Shown here: piece after piece, positions 35,906 to 45,353 of the stretch
How the letters are laid out: the number at the start of each line of letters is the position of its first letter
How positions within the stretch are numbered: position 1 is the first letter of the stretch
Assembly: GCA_018381235.1 (NCBI GenBank)
Contig: JAGZSF010000010.1
Location: forward strand, 1 to 64,000
Source: Collinsella sp.
GTDB taxonomy: Bacteria; Actinomycetota; Coriobacteriia; Coriobacteriales; Coriobacteriaceae
Direction: 5' to 3'
Length of the DNA stretch: 64,000 nt
Translations under genes and position numbers: made by a program
The notes under the pieces: model-generated
What the model saw: the letters and a program-made list of their open reading frames with translations, nothing else
What the model was told of the DNA's origin: nothing
Databases searched by the model: none

Positions 35906-37786
35906 CTAGGCAGCCTGAACAGCGGGCTGGTCCTCGTCGATAAAGAAGCGCTTGTACCACACTAGGAACACGAGCGGCGTATAGATCTTGCGCTGGAAAT
36001 CGCCCTTGCCCGCAAAGTGCAGATCGAGCAGGTGCATGAGCTCGTCGGTATTGAAGAACTCGCTTGCCCACGGCGCGGTGAAGTACTCCTTGACATAGTC
36101 GTACCACTTTTGCTCGCGCAGCCAGTAGACAATCGGCACCGGGAAGCCCACCTTGGGACGGGTGGCCCACTCATCGGGCAGCGACTTGTTGGCAGCGTGG
36201 CGGAGTACCTGCTTGTTGCCGTTCTCGTTGATGCGGTAGCGATCGGGAATGTGCTCGGCGAACTCCATGACTTTGCGGTCCAGGAAGGGCACGCGCAGCT
36301 CCAGCGAGTGCGCCATGCACATCTTGTCGGCCTTGAGCAGAATGTCGCCTGGGAGCCACATGTTCATGTCCAGGTACTGCTTCTTGACCAGTTCGGGCTG
36401 ACCCTTCACGCGTGCGTAGATGGGTGCAGCGAGCTCAAAGGCGCCATCGCCGGTGTTGTACTCGGGCTTGAGCACGCCGTCGACCTCGCGCTCCGGCCAT
36501 ACCAGAGCCTGTCCCAGGAACGACTTCTCGGGGATCTCGGCACCCTTGACCAGGAAGTTATGTCCCTTGAAGTACGGCATATGCAGCGCCAGGTTACCGA
36601 GCGCGCGACGGATGGGCAGCGGCACCATCTTTTTGTACTTGCGCACCGGGACCGTGTCCTCGTAGTAGGCGTAGCCGCCAAAGAGCTCGTCGGCGCCTTC
36701 GCCCGAAAGCACGACGGTAACGTCCTTGCGGGCCATCTCGGCCAAGAACCACAGCGGCACGGAAGACAGGTTGGACTGCGGCTCGTCCATGTGATACTGG
36801 ATGTCCTCGAGCGCACCGAAGAACTCGTCGGCGGTAATCATCTTGCGAACGTTCTCGACGCCGAGCTTATCGGAAAGTTCCTTGGCGTAGTTGGTCTCGT
36901 TGAAGTTCTTGTAGTCAAAGCCCACCGAGAAGGTCTTGTCGGGCATGAGGCAAGCGGCGATGTAGCTGGAGTCGACGCCACCGGAGAGGAACGACGCGAC
37001 CTTGACGTCGGCGATGCGATGGGCCTCGACACTCTCGTGCACGACCTCGTCCAGCTCATCGACATACTCTTCGAACGGCTTCTCGACGGCAGAGTAATCG
37101 CAATCCCAGTAGCGCTCGATGTTCATCTTGCCGGTCGGGATATCGACGGTAAAGTAGTGCGCCGGCGGCAGCTTGTAGACACCCTCGAAGAAGGTCTCCT
37201 CAGTCGCCGAATACTGCAGCGTCATGTACGGACGCAGAGCCTTTTTGTTGACCGCCTTGTGGAAGTGCGGGTAGTCCAGGAAGCTCTTGATCTCGGAACC
37301 AAAGAGCACGCCCGGAGCGCCGTCGCCCGCATCGGCCATGGGATAGTAGTAGAGCGGCTTGATGCCAAAGATGTCGCGGGCGCCAAAAAGCTTGTTCTTC
37401 TTTTTGTCCCAGATGACGAAGGCGTACATACCGCGCAGACGATCGAGTACGGCCTCGCCCCACTCCTCGTAGCCGTGCAGGAGGCTCTCGGTGTCGGCGC
37501 CGCAGTGGAACTTGTAGCCCTTGGCCTCGAGCTCGGAACGGAGTTCTTGGAAGTTGTAGATCTCGCCGTTGAAGACAATGACGACGCTGCCGTCCTCATT
37601 GGCCATGGGCTGAGCGCCGGCCTCGGTCAGGTCGAGGATCGACAGGCGGCGGAAGCCCAGGGCAACGCGGCCGTCGATAAACTGACCGCCCATGTCGGGA
37701 CCGCGATGGACGATGCGGTCCATCATCTTGGTGAGCACCTCGGATTGGTTATCCGTCCCACCGACAAAACCGACAAAACCGCACAT
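35906..37786 (-). CDS. asnB: Asparagine synthase (glutamine-hydrolysing)
   Basis: 626 residues. The N-terminal glutaminase domain starts with the nucleophile Cys2 (MCGFVGFVGG) and has RGPDMGGQFI and FNGEIYNF. The synthetase domain has the PP-loop LSGGVDSSYIAA near residue 265. It converts aspartate to asparagine with glutamine as nitrogen donor and ATP. Monocistronic, with its own terminator. Confidence 0.95.
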   Translation of the reverse strand: MCGFVGFVGGTDNQSEVLTKMMDRIVHRGPDMGGQFIDGRVALGFRRLSILDLTEAGAQPMANEDGSVVIVFNGEIYNFQELRSELEAKGYKFHCGADTESLLHGYEEWGEAVLDRLRGMYAFVIWDKKKNKLFGARDIFGIKPLYYYPMADAGDGAPGVLFGSEIKSFLDYPHFHKAVNKKALRPYMTLQYSATEETFFEGVYKLPPAHYFTVDIPTGKMNIERYWDCDYSAVEKPFEEYVDELDEVVHESVEAHRIADVKVASFLSGGVDSSYIAACLMPDKTFSVGFDYKNFNETNYAKELSDKLGVENVRKMITADEFFGALEDIQYHMDEPQSNLSSVPLWFLAEMARKDVTVVLSGEGADELFGGYAYYEDTVPVRKYKKMVPLPIRRALGNLALHMPYFKGHNFLVKGAEIPEKSFLGQALVWPEREVDGVLKPEYNTGDGAFELAAPIYARVKGQPELVKKQYLDMNMWLPGDILLKADKMCMAHSLELRVPFLDRKVMEFAEHIPDRYRINENGNKQVLRHAANKSLPDEWATRPKVGFPVPIVYWLREQKWYDYVKEYFTAPWASEFFNTDELMHLLDLHFAGKGDFQRKIYTPLVFLVWYKRFFIDEDQPAVQAA

Positions 37787-37973
37787 ATACTATCCCCTCT
37801 GCTGTTGCTGGGCATCAAATCGAATCAGTAGCTTTTGAGTATACCCGAGGGCGTAAAGAGGGGCGGAATGTTCAGGCAATCTCAACTGAATCAGCTCCGC
37901 TGTGACACGCGCCGGTTACCTTTAATGGATATGAGGTGAATGGGGCGATTGTTTTGCTATACTCTCTCCGCAC

Positions 37974-38049
37974 GGGCGATTGGCGCAACGGTTAGCGCAG
38001 GTGCTTTACACGCACAAGGCTGGGGGTTCGAATCCCTCATCGCCCACCA
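37974..38049 (+). tRNA. tRNA-Val (anticodon UAC)
   Basis: Acceptor stem GGGCGAT/ATCGCCC, anticodon arm GGTGC-TTTACAC-GCACA, T loop TTCGAAT, encoded ACCA. A TATACT -10 box lies at 37958-37963. Confidence 0.94.
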
Positions 38050-38058
38050 CTGAATTGG

Positions 38059-38088
38059 AAACGGTCCTCGCAAGGGGACCGTTTTTTG
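38059..38088 (+). terminator. Terminator of tRNA-Val
   Basis: Stem AACGGTCC/GGACCGTT followed by TTTTTTG, ten bases after the tRNA. Confidence 0.85.
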
Positions 38089-38093
38089 TTTGG

Positions 38094-38120
38094 GCCCAGC
38101 GCATGGGATTCGAACCCTAA
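38094..38120 (-). other. tRNA T-arm-like remnant
   Basis: On the minus strand the stretch reads AGGGTTCGAATCCCATGCGC, a T stem-loop with canonical TTCGAAT and part of an acceptor side. No other tRNA arms follow. It may be a leftover from integration at a tRNA or a decayed tRNA. Confidence 0.35.
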
Positions 38121-38143
38121 GGACCCCTTATTTCAAGGTCCGT

Positions 38144-38358
38144 GGCCAAATAATGGCAAAAATGAGTACTGCTACTTTGCTTGCAACATATAAACAGATA
38201 GTGTTTGCTTAGGTTACGCAACATATGTCCATTATAAGGACTAACAGTCAGATCAAAATCGTGTATTCATCGCCATTTCGACTTGCCATCTGGCCTTATT
38301 AGTCCAAAATTGCTGCTACCAAATCGGTAACAGTACTCATATTTGATGTTTTTTGACC
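38144..38358. mobile_element. MITE-like element with 32-bp terminal inverted repeats
   Basis: AT-rich 215-bp stretch without a gene. The left end 38144-38175 and the complement of the right end 38327-38358 agree at about 24 of 32 positions, including an unbroken core ATGAGTACTG. No transposase frame is inside. Clear target duplications are not visible. Base composition is much lower in GC than its neighbours. Confidence 0.6.
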
Positions 38359-38475
38359 AGCAGGTCTCCCTGCCTTAGCAAATCTAAGGCAAAACGGGCT
38401 CCAGACCGCTGAATCATGCCGCATAGGGCACGTCCGCAGTCCGGAACTCGGTCCAAATTGAGTTATTGCGCCGCG

Positions 38476-39759
38476 TTAGCCCAAAACACCCGACAGGATC
38501 TCGATCAGACTGTCCACGTCGGCTTCCTCGCAGACGAGTGGCGGCAGGAAACGCAGCGTATGCGCACCCGTAGCGTTGATCACGGCACCGGCGGCCAGCG
38601 CGCGGGCAACAACACCATGCGCGTCGCCCGCGGCATCATCCAAATCACAGCCGAGCATCAAGCCGCGACCACGTACCTCGGTCACGTGCGGCAGCTTGGC
38701 GAGCTTTGCCTCCATATAGGCACCCACCTTGGCAGCATGCTCGGCATAATCGCCACGCACAAGCGCGGAGAGCGTCGCGGCACACGCCGCGATGGCCAAG
38801 CAGCTACCGCCAAAGGTCGAGCCGTGGTCGCCCGGCTTAAACACGTCGGCAATCTCCTTCTTCGCCACGACGGCACCCATGGGCACGCCATCAGCAATGC
38901 CCTTGGCAAGGCTCATGATGTCGGGCTCCACGCCATAGGTCTGGAACGCAAACGGCTTGCCGGAGCGGAAGATGCCGCACTGGACCTCGTCGGCGATAAG
39001 CACGGCGCCCACTTCGTGTGCCAGGTCGCGCGCCGTAGCCATAAACTCCTCGGTCATGGGATGCACACCGCTCTCACCCTGGATCGGCTCGAGCATCACG
39101 GCACAAATTTCGCTCCCCAGCTGCTTAAAGATCGCACGCAGCTCATCCACATCGTTGGGCGTGCAGGCCACAAAGCCACCCGGCAGCGGGCGGAAGCTGT
39201 CCTGCAGCCAATCCTGCATGGTGGCGGCAATGGTCTCGAGCGTACGGCCGTGGAAGCCGCCGCGCATGCACACGATGGTGTTGCCGCCATTACCGGCACG
39301 CTTGGCGTACAGGCGCGCGAGCTTCATCGAGCCCTCGTTGGCCTCGGCGCCAGAGTTGGCAAAGAAGGTCTCCCAAACCTGCTCATCCGCAGCCGGGGCA
39401 CCAAGAGCAGCTGCCGTGGTCTCATCGCCGGCGGCAATGGCATCGGCAAGCACGCGCGCACCATCTACGTCGTCGTTAGCAAGCTTGGACAGCAGCGCCG
39501 CGACCTGTCCGCGCTGCTCAATGTAGAAGTAATTGGAGACATGCATGAGCTTTTTGGTCTGTGCCTCGAGCGCCGAGAGCACAGCCGGGTCGCCATGACC
39601 TAGGCTGCACACGCCGATGCCGGCAAGAAAGTCGAGGTACTCACGGCCATCGTCGCCGGTGAGCTTCATGCCGTGACCCTCGACAAACTCGACCGGAGAG
39701 CGGCCAAAGGTATGCATAACGTAATGGGATTCAAGCGATTGCTGAGCTGCAAGTGACAT
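38476..39759 (-). CDS. argD: Acetylornithine transaminase
   Basis: 427-residue class III PLP aminotransferase that converts N-acetylglutamate semialdehyde to N-acetylornithine. The PLP lysine is in MSLAKGIADGVPMGA (~residue 285), with LIADEVQCGIFRSG before it and HGSTFGGSCLA after. It is the last gene of argC-argJ-argB-argD. Confidence 0.92.
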   Translation of the reverse strand: MSLAAQQSLESHYVMHTFGRSPVEFVEGHGMKLTGDDGREYLDFLAGIGVCSLGHGDPAVLSALEAQTKKLMHVSNYFYIEQRGQVAALLSKLANDDVDGARVLADAIAAGDETTAAALGAPAADEQVWETFFANSGAEANEGSMKLARLYAKRAGNGGNTIVCMRGGFHGRTLETIAATMQDWLQDSFRPLPGGFVACTPNDVDELRAIFKQLGSEICAVMLEPIQGESGVHPMTEEFMATARDLAHEVGAVLIADEVQCGIFRSGKPFAFQTYGVEPDIMSLAKGIADGVPMGAVVAKKEIADVFKPGDHGSTFGGSCLAIAACAATLSALVRGDYAEHAAKVGAYMEAKLAKLPHVTEVRGRGLMLGCDLDDAAGDAHGVVARALAAGAVINATGAHTLRFLPPLVCEEADVDSLIEILSGVLG

Positions 39760-39828
39760 GAGATGCCTTTCGTTGGGCGCCAGACGGCGCGGGGCTATGG
39801 GTGCAGGAATGGGGCGGCTGAGGGTCAG

Positions 39829-40809
39829 CTAGACCGTCTGAAGCTTCTCGACCTCGTCAAGGTTCTCGGTCAGACGCGCAGCAAACGTCGAAAGCGGATG
39901 CGGATGCGTATCGAACTCGTAAGCCGTCTCGGTGGAATGGATCACGGTGCCGACGCCGGCATCGGTCAGCAGCTCCAGGAGCAGCGAATGCGGCGTAGTA
40001 CCGTTAATGATGTGGGCACGAAATACGCCGCCGGTAAGCGCATCGACGGCCGCACGCAGCTTGGGAATCATGCCCTTATCGACCTCGCCGCCGTAGAGCA
40101 TTTCGTTAACCTCGTCGAGCGTTAGGTTGGAGATAAGCGAGTCCTTGTCGCTAAAGTCCTTGTACAGGCCATCGACATCGGTCAAAAAGATCGCCTTATG
40201 CGCGTGGAGCGCCGCGGCAACGGCACCGGCGGCGGTGTCGGCGTTGATGTTGAAGAAACCGCCGTCCTCCCCCGCCGCGACGGTAGCGATGACGGGGATG
40301 TACTCGCTATCGAGCAGGCGCTCGATATAGTCGGTGTTGACGTGCGTGACCTTGCCCACGCGGCCGAGCTCTGGGTCGAGCGGCTCGGCGATAAGGGTGC
40401 CGGCGTCGCTGCCGGACACGCCCACGGCCAGGTTGCCGTGGTGGTTGAGCGCCGCGACCAGCTCCTGATTGACCTTGCCGCCCAGTACCTCACGCACGAT
40501 GTCCATGGTGGCAGGCGTAGTCACGCGCTGGCCGTTCTTAAACTCGACGGGGATGTCGTAGTGGCTGAGCGCCTCGTTGATAGCCTTGCCACCGCCATGC
40601 ACGATGACGGGGCGCATACCGATGATCTTGAGCAAAACGATGTCGCTCATCACGTCGCGGCGCAGCTGCTCATCAACCATGGCGGCTCCGCCATATTTGA
40701 TAACAACCGTCTTGCCGGTCAGGTTCTTAATCCACGGCAGCGCTTCGAACAGCAGCTGCGCGGTTGCTTCGTTGGATTCGCTCGAACGACAATCGCGTGC
40801 GAATTTCAT
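39829..40809 (-). CDS. argB: Acetylglutamate kinase
   Basis: 326 residues of the amino-acid kinase fold. It phosphorylates N-acetylglutamate. VVIKYGGAAMVDEQLRRD is near residue 35, the Gly-rich VHGGGKAINEAL near 70, and the ATP-binding C-terminal lobe includes FLTDVDGLYKDFSDKDSLI. The ATG at 40809 follows GAGG; the open frame upstream lacks similarity. The N-terminal ~20 residues may reflect the arginine-sensitive type. Confidence 0.93.
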   Translation of the reverse strand: MKFARDCRSSESNEATAQLLFEALPWIKNLTGKTVVIKYGGAAMVDEQLRRDVMSDIVLLKIIGMRPVIVHGGGKAINEALSHYDIPVEFKNGQRVTTPATMDIVREVLGGKVNQELVAALNHHGNLAVGVSGSDAGTLIAEPLDPELGRVGKVTHVNTDYIERLLDSEYIPVIATVAAGEDGGFFNINADTAAGAVAAALHAHKAIFLTDVDGLYKDFSDKDSLISNLTLDEVNEMLYGGEVDKGMIPKLRAAVDALTGGVFRAHIINGTTPHSLLLELLTDAGVGTVIHSTETAYEFDTHPHPLSTFAARLTENLDEVEKLQTV

Positions 40810-40890
40810 AATCTGCCTCGTCTTTCGTATCGTTATCGCGCCGTGCTCCGCTGTCCGCAATCGCGGCAAGATGCGCAGCGTGCCTGGAAT

Positions 40891-42159
40891 CTAGGAACGG
40901 TAGTCACCGTTAATGGAGATGTACTCGTGCGTGAGGTCGCAGGTCCACACGGTCGTTGCCGCGTCGCCTGCGCCCAGGTCGGCCGAGATCACGATCTCGG
41001 GCGCCTCGAAACGTCGTAGAGCCTCGTCCTCGTCAAAGGGAACAGTCAGACCATCGCGACAGACAGGCATGCCCATCATGTCGATGGAAACGTCTTCCTG
41101 ATTAAACTTCACGCCGCACTTGCCGAGTGCCATGGCGACGCGGCCCCAGTTGCAGTCGTGGCCGGCGATGCAGGTCTTAACGAGCGGCGAGTTGGCAACG
41201 GCGCGAGCGGCGATATCGGCCTCCTCGTCGTTCACGGCGCCGGTAACGTTGACCGTAACAAGCTTGGATGCGCCCTCGCCATCGGCGGCGATATTGCGCG
41301 CCAGGCTCTCGCACACCTCGTGCACGGCAAATGCCAACTCGTCGAAGGCATCGGAGCCCTCGACGATAGGCTCGGCATCTGCGGCAGCGGCGCCGGAGGC
41401 AAGCATGATGCAGGTGTCGTTGGTCGAGGTGTCGGAATCGACCGTTACCTTGTTAAAGGTCTGCTTGACGGTGGAGAGTAACAGGGCGTGAAGCGCCGCC
41501 GGCTCGACGGGGGCATCGGTAGTGATGACTGCGATCATGGTGGCCATGTTGGGCATGATCATACCCGAGCCTTTGCACATACCGCCCACCGTATAGGCAT
41601 TACCTGCGTGCCCCGCGGCCTCGCTGCGGTAACACACGGCGTACTCCTTGGAGTGCGTGTCGGTCGTCATGATGGCGCGAGCGGCATCGGCTCCACCGTG
41701 GGCGGAGAGCGCCTCGTAGGCAGCAGGAATGGCGGTCTCAAACGTGTCGATCGGCAGAATCTGGCCAATCACGCCCGTGGAGGCAACCAGAATCTGCTGG
41801 GGCTCGCAGCTGATGACCTGCGATGCGATGCTGCATGTCTCGCGCGCGCATGCAAGGCCGGTCTCACCCGTGGCGGCGTTGGCATTGCCAGAGTTGATCG
41901 AAACGCCGGCGATGATACCGTAGCCCTTGTCCGCACCGCCCAGGTTGGCGCGGCTCACCTGCACGGGCGCCGCGCAAAAGCGATTGGTAGTAAACACGCC
42001 GGCACCGGGACAGGGCTTATCGGGCACGACGAGCGCGTAATCCAGACGCTCGGGATTCTTCCGAAATCCCGCATGGATGCCTGCGGCCTTAAAGCCGGCC
42101 GCTGCCGTAACGCCACCCTCGACGGCGCGAATCTTGATATCAAACAGCTCGGTATTCAT
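40891..42159 (-). CDS. argJ: Bifunctional ornithine acetyltransferase/N-acetylglutamate synthase
   Basis: 422-residue precursor that cleaves itself at Ala-Thr in PNMATMIAVITTDA (~residue 195) to give alpha and beta chains. The other family motifs KGSGMI and DTSTNDTCIML are intact. It recycles the acetyl group from acetylornithine to glutamate and may also use acetyl-CoA, which would make a separate argA unnecessary. Between argC and argB. Confidence 0.94.
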   Translation of the reverse strand: MNTELFDIKIRAVEGGVTAAAGFKAAGIHAGFRKNPERLDYALVVPDKPCPGAGVFTTNRFCAAPVQVSRANLGGADKGYGIIAGVSINSGNANAATGETGLACARETCSIASQVISCEPQQILVASTGVIGQILPIDTFETAIPAAYEALSAHGGADAARAIMTTDTHSKEYAVCYRSEAAGHAGNAYTVGGMCKGSGMIMPNMATMIAVITTDAPVEPAALHALLLSTVKQTFNKVTVDSDTSTNDTCIMLASGAAAADAEPIVEGSDAFDELAFAVHEVCESLARNIAADGEGASKLVTVNVTGAVNDEEADIAARAVANSPLVKTCIAGHDCNWGRVAMALGKCGVKFNQEDVSIDMMGMPVCRDGLTVPFDEDEALRRFEAPEIVISADLGAGDAATTVWTCDLTHEYISINGDYRS

Positions 42160-42293
42160 CGTCTTTATGACTCCTTATGTCAAACAAAAAACGGACATCG
42201 GTTGGTGCGCCATGCCAGTCGTAATCATGAGACCAGCTTAAGAGTGGCGCCCCACTCGATGCCCGACTACCAAATCGTTAACAATCGAATGTG

Positions 42294-43364
42294 CTACACC
42301 GGGCACGCCACTGTGGGCAAGCCTCGTCGCTCGTCAAAGCCAAAGACGATATTGGCGCACTGGACTGCTTGGCCCGCAGCGCCCTTGCACAGATTGTCGA
42401 TGGCGCCCGCCGCCACCAGCACGCCTGCGCGTTTGTTGAGCGCGAGGCCAATCTGAGCGGCGTTGGTGCCGACGACCGAAGCCGTCTTGGGCTGCTGGTC
42501 GGCGTCGAGCACGCGCACAAAGGTGCGACCGGCATAGAACTGCTTGTAATAGTCGACAACGTCCTCAAGAGCCAGGGAGTCGATGGCCTGCGGCGTGAGC
42601 GGCAGCGTCACCGTGGAGAGCAGGCCACGCTTGAGCGGTGCCAGATGCGGGGTAAAGACGATGCGATCGGTCAGGCCAAGGATTTGCTCAATCTCGGGCG
42701 TATGACGATGCTTGCCTACGCCATAGGCCTCCAAGTTCTCGTCGGCGCTGCAAAAATGCGTACGAGCGTTGCAGGACTTGCCGGCACCCGTTACACCGCT
42801 GATGGCATCGACAATCACGGGACCGTTCTCGGCCACCCAGCCCGCACGCACGGCAGGAGCGGCAGCAAGGCTCGTTGCGGTGGGATAGCAACCGGCGCAG
42901 GCGACCAGCACGGGTTTGCCGTCGGCATGGCTGGAAGCAGCGGTCTCTAAGTCCTGGCAGAACAGCTCGGGGAGGCCGAAAGCACGCGTCTTGAGCAGCT
43001 CGGGGCTCGTATGCGCGGCGGCATACCACGCCTCGAACACGGCCGGATCGCTCAGACGGTAGTCGGCAGACAAATCGAAGCAGGAGACGCCCGATGCAAG
43101 CAGCGCGGGCACCTGTGCCATGGCAGCCGTGTGCGGCACGGCAAGAAAAACCGCATCGCAGCTCTTAAGCTCGGGGGCGTCATGCGTGGTGAAAACCAGA
43201 TCGCTCACGCCAGCAAAACTCGGATACACCGCGGACAGCGGCTGGCCGGCATCGGCGTTGGACGTAATGGCAACAAGTTCAAACTCGGGATGGCCGAGCA
43301 CGAGGCGAATGAGCTCGGCTCCGGCATATCCAGCCGCGCCGACGATTCCAACCTTCAATGACAT
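42294..43364 (-). CDS. argC: N-acetyl-gamma-glutamyl-phosphate reductase
   Basis: 356 residues. NADPH-dependent reductase with the Rossmann start VGIVGAAGYAGAELIRL and the catalytic Cys in VACAGCYPTA (~residue 157). It heads the arg cluster on the minus strand and lies downstream of an ArgR-like site. Confidence 0.95.
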   Translation of the reverse strand: MSLKVGIVGAAGYAGAELIRLVLGHPEFELVAITSNADAGQPLSAVYPSFAGVSDLVFTTHDAPELKSCDAVFLAVPHTAAMAQVPALLASGVSCFDLSADYRLSDPAVFEAWYAAAHTSPELLKTRAFGLPELFCQDLETAASSHADGKPVLVACAGCYPTATSLAAAPAVRAGWVAENGPVIVDAISGVTGAGKSCNARTHFCSADENLEAYGVGKHRHTPEIEQILGLTDRIVFTPHLAPLKRGLLSTVTLPLTPQAIDSLALEDVVDYYKQFYAGRTFVRVLDADQQPKTASVVGTNAAQIGLALNKRAGVLVAAGAIDNLCKGAAGQAVQCANIVFGFDERRGLPTVACPV

Positions 43365-43449
43365 ATCAGACTCCTTGTCTGCGATTTATGCACCGATGCG
43401 CATTTCGCAGTGGTCGTTATGAAGTGGGTTGAAACTTTAGCACCAAAAG

Positions 43450-43487
43450 ATGCATGAACACGTAAATGGCTTGCATATTCATGCATT
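43450..43487. promoter_or_regulatory. ArgR-like box upstream of argC
   Basis: TGCAT-ATTC-ATGCA at 43472-43485 is a perfect 14-base palindrome resembling actinobacterial ARG boxes. A weaker half-matching TGCATGAACACGTA starts at 43451. Two boxes roughly two helical turns apart are typical for hexameric ArgR. No argR gene is in the window. Confidence 0.55.
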
Positions 43488-43621
43488 GAAACATTCCCGA
43501 CACATTCGCTTGAAGGAATTGACAAATTGAGCGGGCCCCGTATTGACCGGCGCTCCTAACGGCGCCGGGCAATACGGGGCCCGCCCATGCGAAAACCAAG
43601 TTGTTAGGATGAGCCAGCTGG

Positions 43622-44032
43622 CTAGAGCTCGACCGGCACCCATTCGTCGTGATTGCAGATAAAAGCCTCGGGATCCTCGACGCTAAAGAAGACGAGCGTG
43701 GGGTCGTTAGGCCCCTCATAGTGCTCGCCCAGGCGCTCAAGATGCTTCCAACCGGCCTCGCGCATTTCACTCGAAGCCCGGTCTTCCAGCCCCGCACGCC
43801 CGCGCAGGATCAACCAACCATGGCCCGGCCACCAACTCGTGGCCTCAAAGCGCTGGTTTTGCAGAAGCTCTTGCCACACATCTTTGGTGCGCGCCGTCAC
43901 AAACCACAGCTTGCCGTCCTGAATCTGTGCAAACGAGAACGGACGCACATGTGGCTGCCCGTCCACGCTTGTCGCCAGATACCACGCCGGCACCGACGTC
44001 AAATACTCCAAAACCGTATTCAATCCGTCCAC
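43622..44032 (-). CDS. PPOX-class (FMN-binding split barrel) protein, paralogue 1
   Basis: 136 residues of the pyridoxamine-5'-phosphate-oxidase-like fold. YLTSVPAWYLATSVDGQPHV is followed by RPFSFAQIQDGKLWFVTART, the usual flavin-site strands. The GTG start at 44032 follows AGGAGGAAAC; the frame further upstream overlaps the next gene out of phase. It is about 45% identical by eye to its neighbour. Substrate unknown; family members bind FMN, F420 or haem. Confidence 0.78.
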   Translation of the reverse strand: MDGLNTVLEYLTSVPAWYLATSVDGQPHVRPFSFAQIQDGKLWFVTARTKDVWQELLQNQRFEATSWWPGHGWLILRGRAGLEDRASSEMREAGWKHLERLGEHYEGPNDPTLVFFSVEDPEAFICNHDEWVPVEL

Positions 44033-44075
44033 GTTTCCTCCTGTACTAGCTATTTTGGGAGCCTGGTTGTGTGAG

Positions 44076-44522
44076 CTAGAGCTCCAGGCGCTCCTCGCTG
44101 CCGTCGATATCGCAGAACCGCGCGGCGATGTTGCGGACCGAGAAGAACGCAAGGCGGCCGTCGTTGGCGCTCTCGTGTTCCTCGCCGATGCCCACCATGT
44201 GCTTAAAACCCGCTTGACGCACCTTGTCGCTCGCAACTGCGTCGTCCTCAAGTGCGGCCTCGCCGGTCAACACGATCCAGCACTCCCCCGGCTTCCAGCC
44301 CGAGAGTTCAAACTTGGGATTCGCACTCAGCTCCGCCCACACATCCTTGTCGCGCGATGTGCAAAACCACAGCTTACCGTCATCGACCATGGCAAATGAA
44401 AACGGCCTCACGCGAGGCTGATACCCGTCGGCCACATCGGTCGTGGCCAGATACCACGCCGGAATGCGCCTGAGATACGAACAGGCGCGCTCAAGCTGAG
44501 CCGTGCGGTCGTTGTCGGTCAT
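44076..44522 (-). CDS. PPOX-class (FMN-binding split barrel) protein, paralogue 2
   Basis: 148 residues, a tandem relative of the preceding entry: LRRIPAWYLATTDVADGYQ, then RVRPFSFAMVDDGKLWFCTS, with shared KDVWAEL and GEHxE-like motifs near the end. The two genes are 43 bases apart on the same strand and probably arose by duplication. No partner enzyme indicates the substrate. Confidence 0.78.
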   Translation of the reverse strand: MTDNDRTAQLERACSYLRRIPAWYLATTDVADGYQPRVRPFSFAMVDDGKLWFCTSRDKDVWAELSANPKFELSGWKPGECWIVLTGEAALEDDAVASDKVRQAGFKHMVGIGEEHESANDGRLAFFSVRNIAARFCDIDGSEERLEL

Positions 44523-44552
44523 AGGGACCCCTTTCTTGCGCTCGAATCGCGC

Positions 44553-45353
44553 CTAAACAAGTTGAAGATTGATGACGATGACGCAGATGAGCAGCAACGC
44601 CGTCACCACCGCCGCCAACGCATCGCTGCGGCCAAATGCAAGCGCATGCAAACGTGTGCGGCCCTGCTCGCCATGATAGCAACGGGCATCCATGGCGGCC
44701 GAAAGCGTCTCGGCATGACGGAACACGCCCGTGAACAGCGGAATCGCCACACTGCCGAGCATACGCACGCCGCCGAGCGGACCGCCCGTCATGCGCGCAC
44801 CGCGGCTCGCCTGCGCATCGGCCGTCTGCTTCATCTCGGTGGCAAACTGCGGCATAAAGCGCAGCGCGATACCCATGATCATGCCGAGCTCGTGCGCAGG
44901 AAGTCCCACACGCGCAAACGGTGCGAGCAGACGCTCAAAGCCCGCGGTGAGGTCGAGCGTGGGCGTGGTGAGCGTAATGGCGCTCATGCCGGCCATCATC
45001 AGGGTCAGGCGGCACGCCATAAAGGCGGCAGAACGCAGCGAGCCCTCGCTTATCTGCAGAAAGCAGAGCTGCCACAGGATGCGCCCGCTCTGGTCGGAAA
45101 ACAGGTTGAGCACTGCGACCACCACGACAATCGCCAGCAATGGTGCCATCGATGATAGGACCCGGCGCAACGGCACCCGGGACACGGCATAGATCAGGAC
45201 AACGAAGATTGCGACCGGGGCCAGTCCGCGGAAGCTGCTGACTGTGAGCGTCGTGATCAGAAACACAAAGCCCAAGAGCAACTTAGTTCGCGGGTCTAGG
45301 CGGTGGATCGCACTATCGCCGGGATAGTAGCTGCCAAACGAAAACGCCTCCAT
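44553..45353 (-). CDS. ecfT: ECF transporter transmembrane component EcfT
   Basis: 266 residues with about five membrane helices. The coupling-helix motifs that contact the ATPases appear as QASRGARM (~residue 187) and MDARCYHG (~225). EcfT links the ATPase pair to a substrate-binding S component. Its ATG overlaps the ecfA stop codon by one base, so the order is S component, ecfA fusion, ecfT. Confidence 0.92.
   Translation of the reverse strand: MEAFSFGSYYPGDSAIHRLDPRTKLLLGFVFLITTLTVSSFRGLAPVAIFVVLIYAVSRVPLRRVLSSMAPLLAIVVVVAVLNLFSDQSGRILWQLCFLQISEGSLRSAAFMACRLTLMMAGMSAITLTTPTLDLTAGFERLLAPFARVGLPAHELGMIMGIALRFMPQFATEMKQTADAQASRGARMTGGPLGGVRMLGSVAIPLFTGVFRHAETLSAAMDARCYHGEQGRTRLHALAFGRSDALAAVVTALLLICVIVINLQLV

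Noticed and set aside
43622..44522. One PPOX gene split by a frameshift
   Set aside because: Each half is a full-length family member with its own start and ribosome site; they are paralogues.
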